A DNA stretch of 32,172 nt from Chloroflexota bacterium (GTDB lineage: Bacteria; Chloroflexota; Dormibacteria; Dormibacterales; Dormibacteraceae), in the NCBI GenBank assembly GCA_005880315.1, contig VBHB01000086.1:1-32172 (forward strand), written 5' to 3'. The position numbers and the translations under genes were made by a program. How positions within the stretch are numbered: the stretch's first letter is position 1; every line of letters begins with the position of its first letter. This document shows positions 1-8,836 of the stretch, in pieces. The notes beneath the pieces are model-generated. The model saw only the letters and a program-made list of their open reading frames with translations, was not told the DNA's origin and did no database searches.

Positions 1-837
1 GGTCGCCGTCTCGAAGCTCTCGCGGTCGACAGGATCGAGGCGGCGTGAGTCGATCTCCCGGAGGTAGCCGAGGGCGTTGGCCACATGGTTCCTGAGGTTG
101 TGCACGACGCCCTCGACCGCGCGGCTGTGGAAGAGGTGTCGATCCGCATCCGACAGCTCATCCTCAAGCACCCTTCGCACCCGCCTGCCGGCGATCGTGT
201 CAGTTAGCGCCAGAGCCAAGATGCAGACAATGGTTGCTAGGAGATAGCCCAGCAACGTTCCGTCAAGCACGTAGCTGATCAGGAGAGAGGCCAGATTGAA
301 ATACACGAGCGCAAGCCCAAACGACGGCGTGAGGTTGTGGCGAACAACCTTAAGGACCGACTCGCCTGATGGAAAAGACAGCCCGACTGCGATTAGAGAC
401 AAGTTGGCGACATCGAATGTAAAGAGCGTGATTAGTCGAGGTATCAGAGGAATTGTGTTGTCGAAGCGAAAGTAGGAGGCCATCAATGCGCTCACCCACG
501 CGATCGCTGCATAGCTCGCTGCGTTTGATAAGACAACTCGGAATCCTCGTCCCGCGTGTCCTAACGCCATTCCTAGGCCGGTGAGCGTTGCGTCGAGTGG
601 GTTCATCAAGATCGCGGCGGCTCCAATCGCCACTCCGGTTAGGGATAGATAACCCCGGTCAAGGCGGACGCGTGGCAGGTTAAGCAACGCTGACGCAAGG
701 AGTAGGTACAGAACGGTGAGCACATCGTCGGGATGATGAGCGTCATCGCGAAGCGTCAGCAGGTTCGCAACCACTATGGCGCCGGCGAGAAGCGCCAAGT
801 ACGAGTACAGGTAGAGGCTACTTAAAGACCGAACCAT
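1..837 (-). CDS. Membrane sensor histidine kinase, truncated by window start (TM sensor region plus DHp-like helix)
   Basis: Hand translation of the reverse strand from ATG at 837 is open to position 1 (279 codons): MVRSLSSLYLYSYLALLAGAIVVANLLTLRDDAHHPDDVLTVLYLLLASALLNLPRV...ILALALTDTIAGRRVRRVLEDELSDADRHLFHSRAVEGVVHNLRNHVANALGYLREIDSRRLD. Several TM segments, then a phosphoacceptor-like VVHNLRNHVANALG. Not in the ORF track, probably because no stop lies in the window. Confidence 0.7.
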   Translation of the reverse strand, partial: MVRSLSSLYLYSYLALLAGAIVVANLLTLRDDAHHPDDVLTVLYLLLASALLNLPRVRLDRGYLSLTGVAIGAAAILMNPLDATLTGLGMALGHAGRGFRVVLSNAASYAAIAWVSALMASYFRFDNTIPLIPRLITLFTFDVANLSLIAVGLSFPSGESVLKVVRHNLTPSFGLALVYFNLASLLISYVLDGTLLGYLLATIVCILALALTDTIAGRRVRRVLEDELSDADRHLFHSRAVEGVVHNLRNHVANALGYLREIDSRRLDPVDRESFETAT

Positions 838-860
838 CTCTTCTTGTTAAGCTGCGCGCC

Positions 861-1541
861 ATAGCCAAGGCTGCATCGGATCGAAAGGAATACCGCGTCC
901 TCGTCGTCGACGACAGCGTCTTGCCTCGCGCGGCTGCTCGAACCATGCTCGGGACGGCGGCCGGCCTGCGCTTGGTGGGAGAGGCGTCGTCTGGGACTGA
1001 GGCACTCCAAGCAATGGGCAAGATCAAGGCCGATCTGGTGCTGATGGACGTCCACATGCCCGGCATGGATGGCGCCGCAACCACTCGGGAGCTATTAGCT
1101 GAATTCCCAGACGCAAAAGTCATCGCGTGGACTGTATCGGAGTCGAGTGACGATCTACTACGGATGATGCGGGCAGGCTGCTGCGGCTATGTTCTGAAGG
1201 ACGTTGGCCCGGCGGAGTTACAGCGTGCACTATGGAGCGCTATTCGAAGCGAAAGTCCGGTGCCGCGCAAGATGATTCCAGAAGTGCTTAGGCGGGTTGC
1301 CGAGCAGACGCCCCTCTCCCACGCTTCTGGCACCGTCCCATTGACTTCCCGGGAGATGCAAATTCTCCGGGGTGTCGCGAAGGGATTGCCGACCAAAAGG
1401 CTTGCCCAGCAGCTTGGCCTCAGGGTGCCATCAGTGGAGACTCACCTCCATAACCTCTTCAGGAAGCTGAATGCTGCCAATCGCGGTGAGGCGGTAAGTA
1501 CGGCGATGAAGTTGGGGCTCATTACACTAGCCGACCTCTAG
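861..1541 (+). CDS. NarL/LuxR-type response regulator (receiver + LuxR HTH)
   Basis: Receiver YRVLVVDDS...VLMDVHMPGMDG...GYVLKD and C-terminal LuxR HTH (LTSREMQILRGVAKGLPTKRLAQQLGLRVPSVETHLHNLFRKL). The track start (TTG 921) would cut off the VVDD acidic pocket; the frame is open upstream but has no ATG/GTG/TTG nearby. ATA 861 or CTG 852 are the candidate starts. Confidence 0.85.
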   Translation: MAKAASDRKEYRVLVVDDSVLPRAAARTMLGTAAGLRLVGEASSGTEALQAMGKIKADLVLMDVHMPGMDGAATTRELLAEFPDAKVIAWTVSESSDDLLRMMRAGCCGYVLKDVGPAELQRALWSAIRSESPVPRKMIPEVLRRVAEQTPLSHASGTVPLTSREMQILRGVAKGLPTKRLAQQLGLRVPSVETHLHNLFRKLNAANRGEAVSTAMKLGLITLADL

Positions 1542-1570
1542 TTTCTTGCTCATGGATTCCCATGTGAGCA

Positions 1571-1590
1571 CCTCATGGCTTTCCATGAGG
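1571..1590. terminator. Hairpin downstream of the response regulator
   Basis: CCTCATGG-CTTT-CCATGAGG, perfect 8-bp stem with 4-nt loop; a second small hairpin CATGG-ATTC-CCATG at 1551-1564 precedes it. No strong T-tract. Confidence 0.5.
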
Positions 1591-1701
1591 GTGTCTCATT
1601 GAAATTGACTATGGGCAACCCCAGGCCCCCCGGGCAGACTTGCACCAACGTGACTTGGACACAACGGCTGCTAGAAATCTGAGGACGGAGGGGTATCTGT
1701 A

Positions 1702-1773
1702 ATGGTGCGCATCGTAAGGAGACTTCTGCGCGGCGGAGGCAAGTCCCGGGTCGTCGGTATGTGGATCACCTAG
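1702..1773 (+). CDS. Possible 23-aa small ORF (MVRIVRRLLRGGGKSRVVGMWIT)
   Basis: ATG preceded by purine-rich GGACGGAGGGG; short and basic; no homology support available. Confidence 0.2.
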   Translation: MVRIVRRLLRGGGKSRVVGMWIT

Positions 1774-1875
1774 GCTGATTCAAAGTAGGGGTTCTCTGGT
1801 GACGGGGAGCCCCTTTCTAGCGAGTTGAGCTTGGGTGGCCTTGCTCGCAACCCGTCGGTCTAGAATTCCAGCGTC

Positions 1876-4434
1876 TTGCCTACCTTTAGTTCGCTCTCGT
1901 GGTCGGCGCGACTCTACTTGGTGCTGGTCTTCATTGCCGGCGCCGCGATAATTCCGGTTGCCTGGGTAGTCCACCCGCTCTCAGACGGAAGCCTACGGAC
2001 CGCCCTTCCTACCCTGCTCTACTTGGCTGTTGGGACTCAGATCGCGGCCCTTCGGCCCATTCCGTGGAAAACGGGGTATCAGTCGGTCGTCGACCCATTG
2101 CTTGTGGCAACCGGTCTTCTCGCACCTGGGGCGGGAGTCGGCCTGGTTGCATGGATCGCCGTGTTTGACGGTCGGGTACCCGGTCGAAACATGAACTGGT
2201 GGCAGTTCTTGTTCAATCGGGCGATGCCTGCCACCGCCCACGTGATTCCTTCGCTGGCGGTAGCCTCGATTGGCGAAGACAGTTGGTGGGCAGTGCCTGC
2301 TCGAACTGCGATCTATGTGATTGCGGCAGTCGGCCTCAACTATCTGATGACAGCGATTCTGTTTTCGTTCATCAGACGCACATCGTTTTGGACGACCATC
2401 TCTCAGAACGTCGGAGCATCGACCATGGTTGCCACGCTCGCTCTGAGTTTTGCTGGCGGCATCCTATACCTACTACTCAAGACCCCCCCCATCCCTGTCG
2501 GTTACATCATGGCCCCCGGCTTGTTTGGATTTGTACTGGCCGTTCGAGGAAATGTTGCTGACGCACAGCGCCAAGGGGAGCTCAAAGACCAAACCCTCGA
2601 CCTGGCCGCTCAGGCACTTGATGCCCGCGATCGTTACACCGAATCACATTCCATCCGCGTTTCTGAGCTAGCTGGCAAATTGGGAGAACAACTTGAACTC
2701 GGTGATCGAGAATGCGAGCTGATTCGAACGGCAGCATCGCTCCATGACCTTGGAAAGATCGGAGTGCGGGACGATATTCTCAACAAGCCAGGGCCATTGA
2801 CCGAGGACGAGTGGGAGATCATGCGTCGACATCCCGATATCGGCGCGGACATGATCGCTCAGCACTCGGCCCTGGCGGAAGTTGCACCATTGGTGCGCCA
2901 TCATCACGAGCGTTGGGACGGTACCGGTTACCCAGCGGGTTTGAGAGGCGATGTGATCCCGTTTGGAGCACGTATTTTGTCGGTCGCGGACTCATTTGAC
3001 ACAATCACAGGGCCGCGTCTTTACCGACAGTCGCTAATGACGCCTCTCGAGGGGGTCGACGATATCAGCCGCCGAGCAGACCACTGGTATGACCCCAACG
3101 TAGTCGATGCGCTTCGCGAGATTCACGGACTCAAGCCGCTCGAGCTCGCCGACCGTCCAACGGTGCCTCGGAAGGTAACCAGCCTTCGGGTACTGCGCTC
3201 AAACCCGGCATTCAGTAGTCTCCTTACGGCGATCGGCATCTCGTCTCTTGGCGATCCGCTCACCCAGGTCGCGACGCTTGTATCGATTTTTCTGGTTACG
3301 GGAAGTGCACGCAACGTAGCGATTGCGTTCATCGCTCAGGCTTTAGGCACGATCCTCATGACGAGCATCGTTGGGGGGCTAACGGACAGGTTCCGGCGCA
3401 GATCTTTGATAGTGACGCTGGAACTTACGCGCGCCGCCATTCTTCTGGGCACCCCGGCGCTAATTCATACATGGATTTGGTTCATTGTCCCGATACTGTT
3501 CTTGCTGGCGTGTATCAACGCTGTGGTCCAGCCGGCGAGGCAAGCCGCGATTCCGAGCCTTGTACCTGCTGGGCAAGTTGGCAAAGCTAACGCGCTGGTT
3601 GCGGCAACCATGATGCTCGCCAGCGCTGTTGGATTCGCGGTGGCTGGATTGATTTTGGCCTGGTTAAAGTCGACGGTGCTGCTGTTCGTCGCCGACGCTG
3701 CTACCTTCGCCCTGGCAGCGCTTATCACGCTAGGCATTCCAAGCCTTGGTGGTGGCGCCACTTCAGCTCGACTCGCCGGTGCATTGCGTCGGACTTGGGC
3801 GATTGCGGCGGCGAGGCCGCATCTCGTTATGGGAGTACTCGCAGCATTCTTCCTCACGATTAGTTATCCAGCTCTACTGGCGCTTGCCTACGTCTTGTCT
3901 GGGAAGAGTGGTGGCCAGACTTATTCAATGCTCGAAGTAGTGGGATCAATCGGAATCTTCCTCGGGTCGGTTGCTGTTGGCCGGTTCGGGTCCATCGGCA
4001 GCATGCGGACAGTTGGTGTTGGTCTGTTCTTGACCGGAGTCTTCTCTGTTTCGATCGCAATGAGTCCTTCGCTAGTGATAATCGCGGTCGCATTGCTGAT
4101 GGCCTCTATTGGCAACCCCATATACGCAGTTGCGAATCAAACCGCGCTTCTCGAGGTTGCCGACGCATCGAACCGCGGCAGTGTAATGGCAATCCGCTTC
4201 GGCCTTGTGCAAACAGCGACGATCGCCGGAGCGGCTACCGGCGGTCTGATTCTCGCGTCGTTCGGCCCAGCTGGACCGTTCGTGGCATACGGAGTTCTAG
4301 GTGTGGGTCTAGTGCTGCTGGGGATGTATGCATTAGCTGCGGGGCGTAGCACGGTCAACCCGATCATCGGCGCTCCCTACGAAGAGGCGCAGGTCAAGGC
4401 GGCCGCTGCGGGCAGCAGCAGCCAGGTAACTTAA
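1876..4434 (+). CDS. Trimodular fusion: N-terminal TM sensor region + HD-GYP phosphodiesterase + C-terminal MFS (DHA3/EntS-like) transporter
   Basis: One uninterrupted 852-aa frame: multi-TM N-terminus; HD-GYP motifs TESHSIRVSELAGKLG...SLHDLGKIGVRDDILNKPGPLTEDEWEIMRRHP...HHHERWDGTGYPAGLRGDVIPFGARILSVADSFD; then about 400 aa MFS (SFSSL-type start, GGLTDRFRRRSLIV loop, multiple TM). TTG start 9 nt after TAGAAT. Confidence 0.88.
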   Translation: MPTFSSLSWSARLYLVLVFIAGAAIIPVAWVVHPLSDGSLRTALPTLLYLAVGTQIAALRPIPWKTGYQSVVDPLLVATGLLAPGAGVGLVAWIAVFDGRVPGRNMNWWQFLFNRAMPATAHVIPSLAVASIGEDSWWAVPARTAIYVIAAVGLNYLMTAILFSFIRRTSFWTTISQNVGASTMVATLALSFAGGILYLLLKTPPIPVGYIMAPGLFGFVLAVRGNVADAQRQGELKDQTLDLAAQALDARDRYTESHSIRVSELAGKLGEQLELGDRECELIRTAASLHDLGKIGVRDDILNKPGPLTEDEWEIMRRHPDIGADMIAQHSALAEVAPLVRHHHERWDGTGYPAGLRGDVIPFGARILSVADSFDTITGPRLYRQSLMTPLEGVDDISRRADHWYDPNVVDALREIHGLKPLELADRPTVPRKVTSLRVLRSNPAFSSLLTAIGISSLGDPLTQVATLVSIFLVTGSARNVAIAFIAQALGTILMTSIVGGLTDRFRRRSLIVTLELTRAAILLGTPALIHTWIWFIVPILFLLACINAVVQPARQAAIPSLVPAGQVGKANALVAATMMLASAVGFAVAGLILAWLKSTVLLFVADAATFALAALITLGIPSLGGGATSARLAGALRRTWAIAAARPHLVMGVLAAFFLTISYPALLALAYVLSGKSGGQTYSMLEVVGSIGIFLGSVAVGRFGSIGSMRTVGVGLFLTGVFSVSIAMSPSLVIIAVALLMASIGNPIYAVANQTALLEVADASNRGSVMAIRFGLVQTATIAGAATGGLILASFGPAGPFVAYGVLGVGLVLLGMYALAAGRSTVNPIIGAPYEEAQVKAAAAGSSSQVT

Positions 4435-4485
4435 CGCACCTGTAAAGCGAGTCTGATGCTGACCTTCATCGTCATACTGCCTTGA

Positions 4486-5634
4486 TTGCGTAACGTGCGT
4501 ACTACGAGCCGCGCAAGAGACAGCGCTCCCGAAAGCGGGCCTGACGAACCGACTCCATTAAGTGGAGTCGGTGTCTCCGCTTGGTCTCTTGACCCGCGAC
4601 TGAGGCGCCGCTACCTTCAAATCGCCTTCGGCTTCGCGGCGCTTACGGTCGCGATAGTGGTCCTCTATCTGCTTCGCGATTTCCTTGGCGCGTTCGTCCT
4701 TGGAGCCCTGATCGCGTTCCTGATTCAGCCCGGCATCTCCAAGCTGGTCGATGCGGGCCTGCCGCGGGCCGCGGCGATCGGGGTGATGTTCGTCGTGATC
4801 ATCCTGGTCCTCGCCGGCCTGGTGGTGATCGTGGTGCCGCTAGGGATCAGCGAAGTGGCGCAGCTTCAGGTTCAAGCTCCGGGTCTCGCTGCCGCCGCGC
4901 AGGATCGCATCAACAGCCTTCAGGGCTCTCCGGTGGAGATCTTTGGCTTCAAGATCGATCTCCGGGGCACGACCCAAACCATCAACTTGCACCTGAGGGA
5001 TTACCTGCTTGGCCAATTCGGCAATGCGGTCAGCATCGGCCTCACCGCGCTGACGACGCTGCTCCAGATCGTGTTGATGTTCATCGTTGCGTTCCTGCTT
5101 GCGCTCGACGCAACCTCGATCAAGCGTGTGCTTCGACGATTCGTTCCGCAGGACTACCGAACCGACTTCGACCAGATCTGGCGGCGCATTCGCAAGATGC
5201 TTTACGCCTACGTTCGCGGCCAGCTGATCATCGCCGGCATGATTGGAATCCTGAGTGGCATCGCGTGCGCGGTGCTCGGGCTCGACGATCCCGTTGCTCT
5301 GGGTCTAATCGCGGGCATCTCGGCGCTGATCCCGTATATCGGTCCGTTCGTTGGCGCAATCCCGGCGATCCTCGTCGGCCTCGCTGCCTCGCCCTTCAAG
5401 GCGATCGTGATCGCCATCGCCTACTTCGTCATCTCGAACATCATCCTCAACTTCGTATACCCCAAGGTGATGGGCGACGCGGTTCGGCTCCCGCCCATCC
5501 TCGTCATCGTTGCCTTCATAGCCGGTTTCAGCTGGGCGGGCATCCTGGGCATGTTCGTCGCCGTTCCGCTCGCCGCTACACTGCGCATCCTCTTCGACCA
5601 CATCTACCCGCGGCTGTACGGTAAGCCGGCTTGA
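4486..5634 (+). CDS. AI-2E family transporter (PerM/YdiK-like)
   Basis: 382 aa, TM rich; FLIQPGISKLVDAGLPRAAAIGVMFV and LIPYIGPFVGAIPAILVGL...NFVYPKVMGDAVRLPPILVIVAFIAGFSWAGILGMFVAVPLAATLRIL are typical. Confidence 0.9.
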   Translation: MRNVRTTSRARDSAPESGPDEPTPLSGVGVSAWSLDPRLRRRYLQIAFGFAALTVAIVVLYLLRDFLGAFVLGALIAFLIQPGISKLVDAGLPRAAAIGVMFVVIILVLAGLVVIVVPLGISEVAQLQVQAPGLAAAAQDRINSLQGSPVEIFGFKIDLRGTTQTINLHLRDYLLGQFGNAVSIGLTALTTLLQIVLMFIVAFLLALDATSIKRVLRRFVPQDYRTDFDQIWRRIRKMLYAYVRGQLIIAGMIGILSGIACAVLGLDDPVALGLIAGISALIPYIGPFVGAIPAILVGLAASPFKAIVIAIAYFVISNIILNFVYPKVMGDAVRLPPILVIVAFIAGFSWAGILGMFVAVPLAATLRILFDHIYPRLYGKPA

Positions 5635-6344
5635 AGATCGCGATCTTCTCGGACATCCACGCCAATTGGCAGGCGCTGGAAGCGGTACTTCGCGATTGCC
5701 CGCCAACCGACGAAACGCTCTGCCTAGGCGATGTTGTGGGATATGGGGGCGACCCCAAACACTGCATCGACGAGGTCACCAAGCGCGGCTGGTTGACGCT
5801 CGTCGGCAACCATGACCGCGCCTGCACCGACACCGAGATTCTCGAGTGGTTCAACGACGATGCAGCGGCAGTCGTACGGTGGACCGTCGACACCATCGGT
5901 GATGAGCGCATCGAGTGGTTGCGAGGATTGCCGGACAGTCATGTTGAGCACGAAGTGCTCCTGGTTCATGCGAGCCCGCGCGACCACATATACGAGTACG
6001 TGCTAGACACCGCGGTCGCATTCGCCAACCTCGAGCTGCTCAACGGCGGAGTCTGCTTCCACGGCCACACTCACGTTCCCGGCCTATTCGGCCTCGTCGA
6101 CGGCCAGGTCACGCACGAATATAGCGTCGACAAGTTCGCGCTCAAAGGTCCGGCTCTTGTCAACCCGGGCAGCGTCGGCCAGCCACGCGATGGGAGCCCG
6201 CTGGCCAGCTATGGGATTTGGGACGTCGACAACGAGAGCTTCGAATTCCGACGCGTGCGTTACGACATCAAAGGTGCGCAGCGGGCGATAAGGAAAGCGA
6301 AGCTTCCTGAACGGTTCGCCCTCCGACTCGAATCAGGGCGATGA
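5631..6344 (+). CDS. Calcineurin-like metallophosphoesterase
   Basis: MKIAIFSDIHANWQALEAVL...LGDVVGYGGDP...LVGNHDRA...CFHGHTHVPGLF metal-binding motifs; 4-nt overlap with upstream gene. Confidence 0.93.
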   Translation: MKIAIFSDIHANWQALEAVLRDCPPTDETLCLGDVVGYGGDPKHCIDEVTKRGWLTLVGNHDRACTDTEILEWFNDDAAAVVRWTVDTIGDERIEWLRGLPDSHVEHEVLLVHASPRDHIYEYVLDTAVAFANLELLNGGVCFHGHTHVPGLFGLVDGQVTHEYSVDKFALKGPALVNPGSVGQPRDGSPLASYGIWDVDNESFEFRRVRYDIKGAQRAIRKAKLPERFALRLESGR

Positions 6345-8365
6345 GCCGATTGGCCCTCCGGCGTTGGGAGCGCCTTGGCTATGCGGCGGCTGCGGGTGCC
6401 GGTCTCGGCTCGCTGCTCTTTTGGATTGGTTACTGGTTCACGTTCGTTCGCGGCGACTTGCAGGGACCTGATTTCTTTTCGTTTTACTCTGCCGCCAAGC
6501 TGTATGTCCTCAAAGGCGGGTCAGCGGTTTATGACCTTGCGCTGCAGAAGCAGTATGAGCTGCAGGTCGTACCCCACCCGCCGGATCAATTCGTCGTGTT
6601 GCCATATTTTCACCCGCCCTACTACACCCTTCTCATCGCGCCCCTCGCCTTCCTGGATTACCGAGGTGCGTACTACGCGATGGCGGCCCTCAATGTCGCG
6701 CTCGCGGCCGTGCTGGTCGTCATCCTGGTACGAGGCAGCGAGCGGATACACAAACGTGCGGCTATCGTCTCGGCCGCGCTGATCGGTGGGTTCTTTCCTC
6801 TCTTTGTGACGGTCCTGCAGGGCCAGTCGGACCTGGTCGTTCTCGTGCCTCTGGCGGCCGCGTACACGGCCTGGGCGCGAGGCCGGCTAGGCTGGGCCGG
6901 CATCTTCACCGGGCTGGCCCTGGCCAAACCGCAGCTGCTCCTGTTGGTGCCCGTGCTGTTTGTGACCCGAAGAGCGTGGCGGGCCGTGGCCGGCTTTGCC
7001 GCAGTGATCGCCGCCTTCGCAGTGGTGTCGGTTGCCGCCTTTGGTTTCGGGCCAGTGGTCGGATATGTGAATGCTGTCGGCCGGTGGGCGATCGGAGGAT
7101 CGCTGCCGACCAATGGCCAGATCGTTTACACCGACACAGCCGTCTATTCGCTGCGAAACATCCTCGAAGCCGTGCCCGGCGGAGGCAAGGCGGTTGCCCT
7201 CGTGGTGCTGATCCTTCTGCTGGCGTTGGTTGGGCTCTCCCTGAGCTGGCGACCCGACAAGCCGCGACTGGATTTCGCACTCGCGATCGCGGCTTCGCTT
7301 GTCTTGAGCCCGCACCAGAACGTCCATGACCTGGCCCTCCTGGTCATCCCGGGATTTGCTATCGCCGACCTCGCGTTGTCTGGCCAGCTCCGATGGCCTC
7401 GCATGGCTGCCCTCGTGCTAGTCCTCGCATACGCAGCGATCAACCTGACGCTGGCCCTCGACCTCTGGTCGGCGGCGGTCGGAGCCCTTGCCATCGCCGC
7501 CTACATAACTGTGGAGAGGATGGCCGTGCGCCCAGATCCGATACCGCTCGGCGAGCTCCGCTGGAGCGGGCCCCGTCCGCGCCGGGTGATCGTGCTGCCG
7601 GCCTATCGCGCGGCCAAGACTCTGGTTGAGGTAGTCGGCGACATTCCGGCCGGCCAAGCCGACCGCATCCTCCTGGTTGACGACGCCAGCAAGGACGCCA
7701 CCGTGAGCGTGGCGACGGCGCTGCGCCTCGACGTCATCAAGCACCAACGAAACCTTGGATACGGCGGTAACCAGAAAACCTGCTACCGCCACGCGCTGGA
7801 GATGGGCGCTGACGTCGTCGTGATGCTGCACCCCGATGGCCAGTACGACCCGGCCATCATCCCCAACCTTTGCCGTGTCATCGAGGATGGGCAGGCCGAC
7901 ATCGTGCTGGGGTCGCGCTGGCTAGGCCTCGATCCGGCGAAAGCGGGTATGCCGTGGTGGAAGCGGCTCGGTAACCGATTCCTGACCTGGGCTGAGAATC
8001 GCGTCCTGGGCCTGAACCTGTCCGAGTACCACACGGGTTACCGTGCTTACTCGCGCCGGTTCCTGGAGGCGATTCCGTTTCTCGAGAACAGCAACGACTT
8101 CGTCTTCGACACTCAGGTGTTGATCCAGGCGGCGACGTTTAGATTCAAGATCGGCGAGGTGCCCGCGATCGGGAAATATCACGCTGATGCCAGCTCCACG
8201 AGCTTCCGCACGTCGACCGTCTACGGATTGGAAACGCTGGCGGCGCTTCTGCGGTACGTGATCCATCGCGCGGGCTTTCCGAGTCCCTGGCTCACTCCGG
8301 CGTCAAACGCCGACAAACAGGCGCTTCCGGTAGGCCAGGTAGCCCACCACGGCCATGTTCAGTAG
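6341..8365 (+). CDS. GT87-family (DUF2029) membrane mannosyltransferase fused to C-terminal GT2 (DPM1-like) glycosyltransferase
   Basis: 674 aa: N-terminal multi-TM region (GPDFFSFYSAAKLYVLKGGSAVYD...GLALAKPQLLLLVPVLF), then RVIVLPAYRAAKTLVEVVGDIP...ILLVDDASKDATVSVA...MLHPDGQYDPAIIPNL...VLGSRWLGLD...EYHTGYRAYSR. Confidence 0.87.
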   Translation: MSRLALRRWERLGYAAAAGAGLGSLLFWIGYWFTFVRGDLQGPDFFSFYSAAKLYVLKGGSAVYDLALQKQYELQVVPHPPDQFVVLPYFHPPYYTLLIAPLAFLDYRGAYYAMAALNVALAAVLVVILVRGSERIHKRAAIVSAALIGGFFPLFVTVLQGQSDLVVLVPLAAAYTAWARGRLGWAGIFTGLALAKPQLLLLVPVLFVTRRAWRAVAGFAAVIAAFAVVSVAAFGFGPVVGYVNAVGRWAIGGSLPTNGQIVYTDTAVYSLRNILEAVPGGGKAVALVVLILLLALVGLSLSWRPDKPRLDFALAIAASLVLSPHQNVHDLALLVIPGFAIADLALSGQLRWPRMAALVLVLAYAAINLTLALDLWSAAVGALAIAAYITVERMAVRPDPIPLGELRWSGPRPRRVIVLPAYRAAKTLVEVVGDIPAGQADRILLVDDASKDATVSVATALRLDVIKHQRNLGYGGNQKTCYRHALEMGADVVVMLHPDGQYDPAIIPNLCRVIEDGQADIVLGSRWLGLDPAKAGMPWWKRLGNRFLTWAENRVLGLNLSEYHTGYRAYSRRFLEAIPFLENSNDFVFDTQVLIQAATFRFKIGEVPAIGKYHADASSTSFRTSTVYGLETLAALLRYVIHRAGFPSPWLTPASNADKQALPVGQVAHHGHVQ

Positions 8366-8836
8366 CAGCGCGCCGACCTTGAACAGCGTGATGTGGCGTA
8401 CGACCTCGTATGCCTCGTAAGGAATCAAGAAGCCGGTGGCGAACACCGTCAGGTACTCGGCCCAGCGGCGGCGCATCGCCAGCCCCACGCCTTCGGTGCC
8501 TTCCAGCAATGCGTAGGCGATCGCACCGATCGCGAGCGCGGTCGTGTGCGTGAAGTTGCCGACGTATGCGAGGAGCCTAAACAGCAGCTGGACGATGACG
8601 TTGCGGCCGGCGTTGAGGTTGAGCTGGTCCTGCGCGTAGTCCGCCCATTGACTCAGCAGGCCGGCGCGACCGGCGAAGAGCAGCCCGATGGCGAGTGCTA
8701 TGAGGACGATCGCCTTGACGATCCGCTCGATGATGATGACCTTGATGAAAGCGTCGTGCTCGCCCCCCATACGGCCGAACTCGGCCCATAGACGGGCGAA
8801 GTAGTGCGGCCTTTCTTTCGTAGGGGTTGTGGTCAC
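8303..8836 (-). CDS. DUF2127 family membrane protein
   Basis: HDAFIKVIIIERIVKAIVLIALAIGLL...ALLEGTEGVGLAMRRRWAEYLTVFATGFLIPYEAYEVVRH; GTG start inside the inverted repeat GGTCAC-TCGC-GTGACC (8831-8846). Confidence 0.8.
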   Translation of the reverse strand: MTTTPTKERPHYFARLWAEFGRMGGEHDAFIKVIIIERIVKAIVLIALAIGLLFAGRAGLLSQWADYAQDQLNLNAGRNVIVQLLFRLLAYVGNFTHTTALAIGAIAYALLEGTEGVGLAMRRRWAEYLTVFATGFLIPYEAYEVVRHITLFKVGALLLNMAVVGYLAYRKRLFVGV

